Positions 12,737 to 14,523 of a stretch of DNA of 14,523 nt are shown piece by piece. Source of the stretch: an uncultured Verrucomicrobiota bacterium (lineage in GTDB: Bacteria; Verrucomicrobiota; Kiritimatiellia; RFP12; UBA1067). The notes beneath the pieces were generated by a model. The model saw only the letters and a program-made list of their open reading frames with translations. It did not search any database and was not told where the DNA came from. The stretch is taken from positions 1-14,523 of the forward strand of contig CAMOXA010000020.1 in assembly GCA_946628745.1 (NCBI GenBank). Reading direction: 5' to 3'. A program made the translations under genes and the position numbers. Position 1 is the first letter of the stretch; every line of letters begins with the position of its first letter.

Positions 12737-14523
12737 TTGTCGAAGTCGCCGGTGCTGGCGGCCCCGGCCGGTAGAACATCAGCATCGCGTCCGATGTGCG
12801 GTCCAAGAGTTCGGCGAGTTTCATGTATCCTCCCGGGCGGGACTTGCGGCCTCTGTCGCATCCGCCTGGATATACAACATGGAAGGTTTCGTCGTCGCTC
12901 CCAAGCCCGTCAATAAACGCTATGTCCAGCGGCCAGCGCTGCGATTCTTCGTCCGTCAGCGGACGGCACTGGCGCACGACCATCACCGGCTGGGACATGA
13001 GTATCCATTTCTTTATCTTGTCCTTGTGCGACAGCAGTTCCTCTTCTGTCTTGGCGGAATAGAATGTCGTTTCGGGATTCTTGATCTTCAGCGCGGCCGC
13101 GCACTTCGCCACCCATGCGGCATTGTTGCCGTAGGACGGCCCGGCCTTGCCTTTCGCAGGACGCACCGGTCTCGCCGCGGGTTTCTTCTTGCCTTTGGCC
13201 CCGTCGCCATCGTCGTCCATGATGAAGTCCGGCTGAGAAAGCCCTGCCGCCTTAAGCGTCCCTTCGATGTACGTTCTCAGCTTGTCCACTTCGGCGAGAC
13301 GGAACCTCGGGCGCGAGTCCGCCGGATTGGAGTGTACGCGCGATACGTCGAACGGCCCGGTGCTCTTGCCGCCCGCCGCCGCGCCGGGCAGCGCTCTGTA
13401 GTAGTTCGCCAGAGACATGAACGCGAAAAGCGGGTTTGCGGAGTTTACTATGTCGTTGGAATAGCCGAAGTACCACTGCTGAAAGTACCAGGTCGCCATC
13501 AGATGGTCCGATTCCAGAAAGAGCGTCGGTTCGCCTTTGCCTGGTCCGCTCGCCGGCAGGACGATGCCTTTCTGGTTCGCGCTGTAGCGTATGCCGCCGG
13601 CGTTCTTCGCGTATGCCCGCACATAGTACATAGTCCCGGGCTTGAGGTCGATTATGCGCGCGTCGTACCTGTCGCGGTGGTAGAGCGGATAGAGCTTGCC
13701 GGTCTTCTCGGTGGGATCCTTCTTGACGCCGTAGCAGAATCCGTATTCCGTGAGCAGCGGCTCGCCGCGGTAGCGCACTTTCATTTCTGCGCGGAAGGAT
13801 GTCGGCATGGCGGAATTGAGCGTCACCATTTCGGTCTGGGGCAGAAGCGAGAAGTCGAGCTCCTGTTTGGTGAGCTTCGTCTCCGGGAAGTCGATCGTGA
13901 CCGTGCACGTTCCCGCCGCTGTGTCCGTCTTGATGTTCGTTATCGCTACGCCGGCCGGCAGCAGGTTCGGCAGAAACGCCGCCGGATCGCTCTTCGCGTC
14001 GAAGGTGTCCCCGTCCGTCAGATATGCGCCGCCTTCGCCGAGGCCCTTGTGGTCCGGGTCGCCCGCCCGGTAGGTGTAGCAGAGGTCGGGCGGACCCAGC
14101 ATCGGCGAAGTCATCGTGACATTGATTACATGCACTAGCACGCCTTCCGCGTCAGGGTGCCCGACAGGCGGCTTTTCGCCGTGGCAGTATTCTATGTAGA
14201 AAAGATAGTTGGGGTGCGACGACGGCACGAAGATCCCGAGCGGATTGAGACCTTCGCCCCCTGTCGCCGGGAATTTGCCGGAACGCGGACCGAGTGTGTA
14301 TTCGCCGGGCTTGGTGACTTTCGGATATGCCGCAGCCGGGACGAAAGCATGGTGTATGTACCTGCAGTATGCGAGACCTGTCGGACCGTAGTCCCACGGC
14401 AGGCACGGCGTTCCTTCGACTCCATCATGCTCTTCGGACGCATGGTAGTAGTCGGGCGCCCCCAGGACGTGCCCGAGTTCGTGCACGAGCGTGCGGCCGT
14501 TCGCCGGGTATTCGACTTGGGGT
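12729..14523 (-). CDS. M6-like zinc metallopeptidase with FN3-like and C39-like tail regions, N-terminus beyond window
   Basis: Probable secreted protein. The - strand frame is open to the window edge, so the GTG at 14486-14484 is internal and the signal peptide and much of the catalytic domain lie outside. Near the edge (14483-14440) it reads HELGHVLGAPDYYH, the HExxH zinc motif with the GxPD follow-up of M6/immune-inhibitor-A-type peptidases. NYLFYIEY...AEGVLVHVIN (about 14215-14110) matches the post-catalytic strands of that family. At about 13830-13570 an FN3-like module occurs, with DLKPGTMYYVRAYAKNAGG typical of extracellular adhesive modules. After it a domain of roughly 270 residues (13550-12740) begins WYFQQWYFGYSNDIVNSANPL, with a lysine/proline-rich insert (KGKKKPAARPVRPAKGK). 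This tail vaguely resembles C39-like peptidases but without the catalytic cysteine. About 597 aa are visible. The C-terminus is TSTIK with no sorting signal. It converges on the activator gene, overlapping by 8 nt. Confidence 0.78.
   Translation of the reverse strand, partial: PQVEYPANGRTLVHELGHVLGAPDYYHASEEHDGVEGTPCLPWDYGPTGLAYCRYIHHAFVPAAAYPKVTKPGEYTLGPRSGKFPATGGEGLNPLGIFVPSSHPNYLFYIEYCHGEKPPVGHPDAEGVLVHVINVTMTSPMLGPPDLCYTYRAGDPDHKGLGEGGAYLTDGDTFDAKSDPAAFLPNLLPAGVAITNIKTDTAAGTCTVTIDFPETKLTKQELDFSLLPQTEMVTLNSAMPTSFRAEMKVRYRGEPLLTEYGFCYGVKKDPTEKTGKLYPLYHRDRYDARIIDLKPGTMYYVRAYAKNAGGIRYSANQKGIVLPASGPGKGEPTLFLESDHLMATWYFQQWYFGYSNDIVNSANPLFAFMSLANYYRALPGAAAGGKSTGPFDVSRVHSNPADSRPRFRLAEVDKLRTYIEGTLKAAGLSQPDFIMDDDGDGAKGKKKPAARPVRPAKGKAGPSYGNNAAWVAKCAAALKIKNPETTFYSAKTEEELLSHKDKIKKWILMSQPVMVVRQCRPLTDEESQRWPLDIAFIDGLGSDDETFHVVYPGGCDRGRKSRPGGYMKLAELLDRTSDAMLMFYRPGPPAPATSTIK

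Noticed and set aside
12747..12771. GCCGG...CCGGC inverted sequence as a shared terminator between the convergent genes
   Set aside because: It is inside the metallopeptidase coding sequence, has no T-run on either strand, and such GC-rich palindromes are common in this composition.
12879..14138. A 419-codon + strand open frame opposite the metallopeptidase
   Set aside because: No motifs and arginine/valine-rich; the opposite strand encodes M6-like and FN3-like segments that fit known folds.
14484..14486. GTG as the start of the metallopeptidase
   Set aside because: It is part of the zinc-site strand and the frame stays open to the window edge, so the gene clearly begins further upstream.

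Overview
The window is high-GC bacterial DNA, densely packed with 11 protein genes and one tRNA gene; ten genes read on the + strand and one on the - strand. The gene set is housekeeping and envelope biosynthesis, with no phage, plasmid, IS or CRISPR sequence visible. The combination of LL-diaminopimelate aminotransferase (DapL), an exosortase with a fused EpsI domain, WecA-type and O-antigen ligase-type enzymes and an M6-like secreted metallopeptidase suggests a diderm, EPS-producing bacterium. My best guess is the PVC group (Kiritimatiellota/Lentisphaerota/Verrucomicrobiota), but this is inferred from gene content and not demonstrated. Unusually for GC-rich DNA, AUA is a common isoleucine codon.

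Layout. (1) 1-1016: the C-terminal part of an O-antigen ligase/polymerase, cut by the window edge. (2) 1060-4882: a tight block of dapL, a YejA-like family 5 solute-binding protein and an RlmI-like methyltransferase, joined by two 4-nt stop/start overlaps. (3) 4879-9549 and on to 10856: a near-consensus sigma-70 promoter lies over the methyltransferase stop codon. It faces tRNA-Arg(CCG), then asd 16 nt downstream, an exosortase-EpsI fusion, a WecA-like sugar-phosphate transferase with an added C-terminal nucleotide-binding-like domain, and a malic enzyme. The last three are chained by overlaps of 7 and 4 nt. (4) 10883-12736: an extended -10 promoter sits so close to the rsfS start that a leaderless mRNA is expected; a NifA-like GAF/AAA+/Fis sigma-54 activator follows. 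(5) 12729-14523, - strand: a secreted M6-like metallopeptidase cut at its N-terminus, converging on the activator gene with an 8-nt overlap.

How the genes fit together. Asd and DapL are two steps of the aspartate-to-diaminopimelate/lysine route that feeds peptidoglycan. The YejA-like protein coupled to dapL may bind peptides, possibly murein peptides. The exosortase, WecA-like transferase and O-antigen ligase form the core of an exosortase/exopolysaccharide system, but no PEP-CTERM-like target protein is visible here. The sigma-54 activator is a candidate regulator of that system by proximity only. RsfS, the tRNA, the rRNA-type methyltransferase and malic enzyme are general metabolism and translation genes. 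I did not find an obviously new defence or mobile system. The points most worth a second look are the two fused envelope proteins, the leaderless rsfS, the tRNA-asd transcript with its tRNA-like repeat in the leader, and the apparently catalytically dead C39-like tail on the metallopeptidase.
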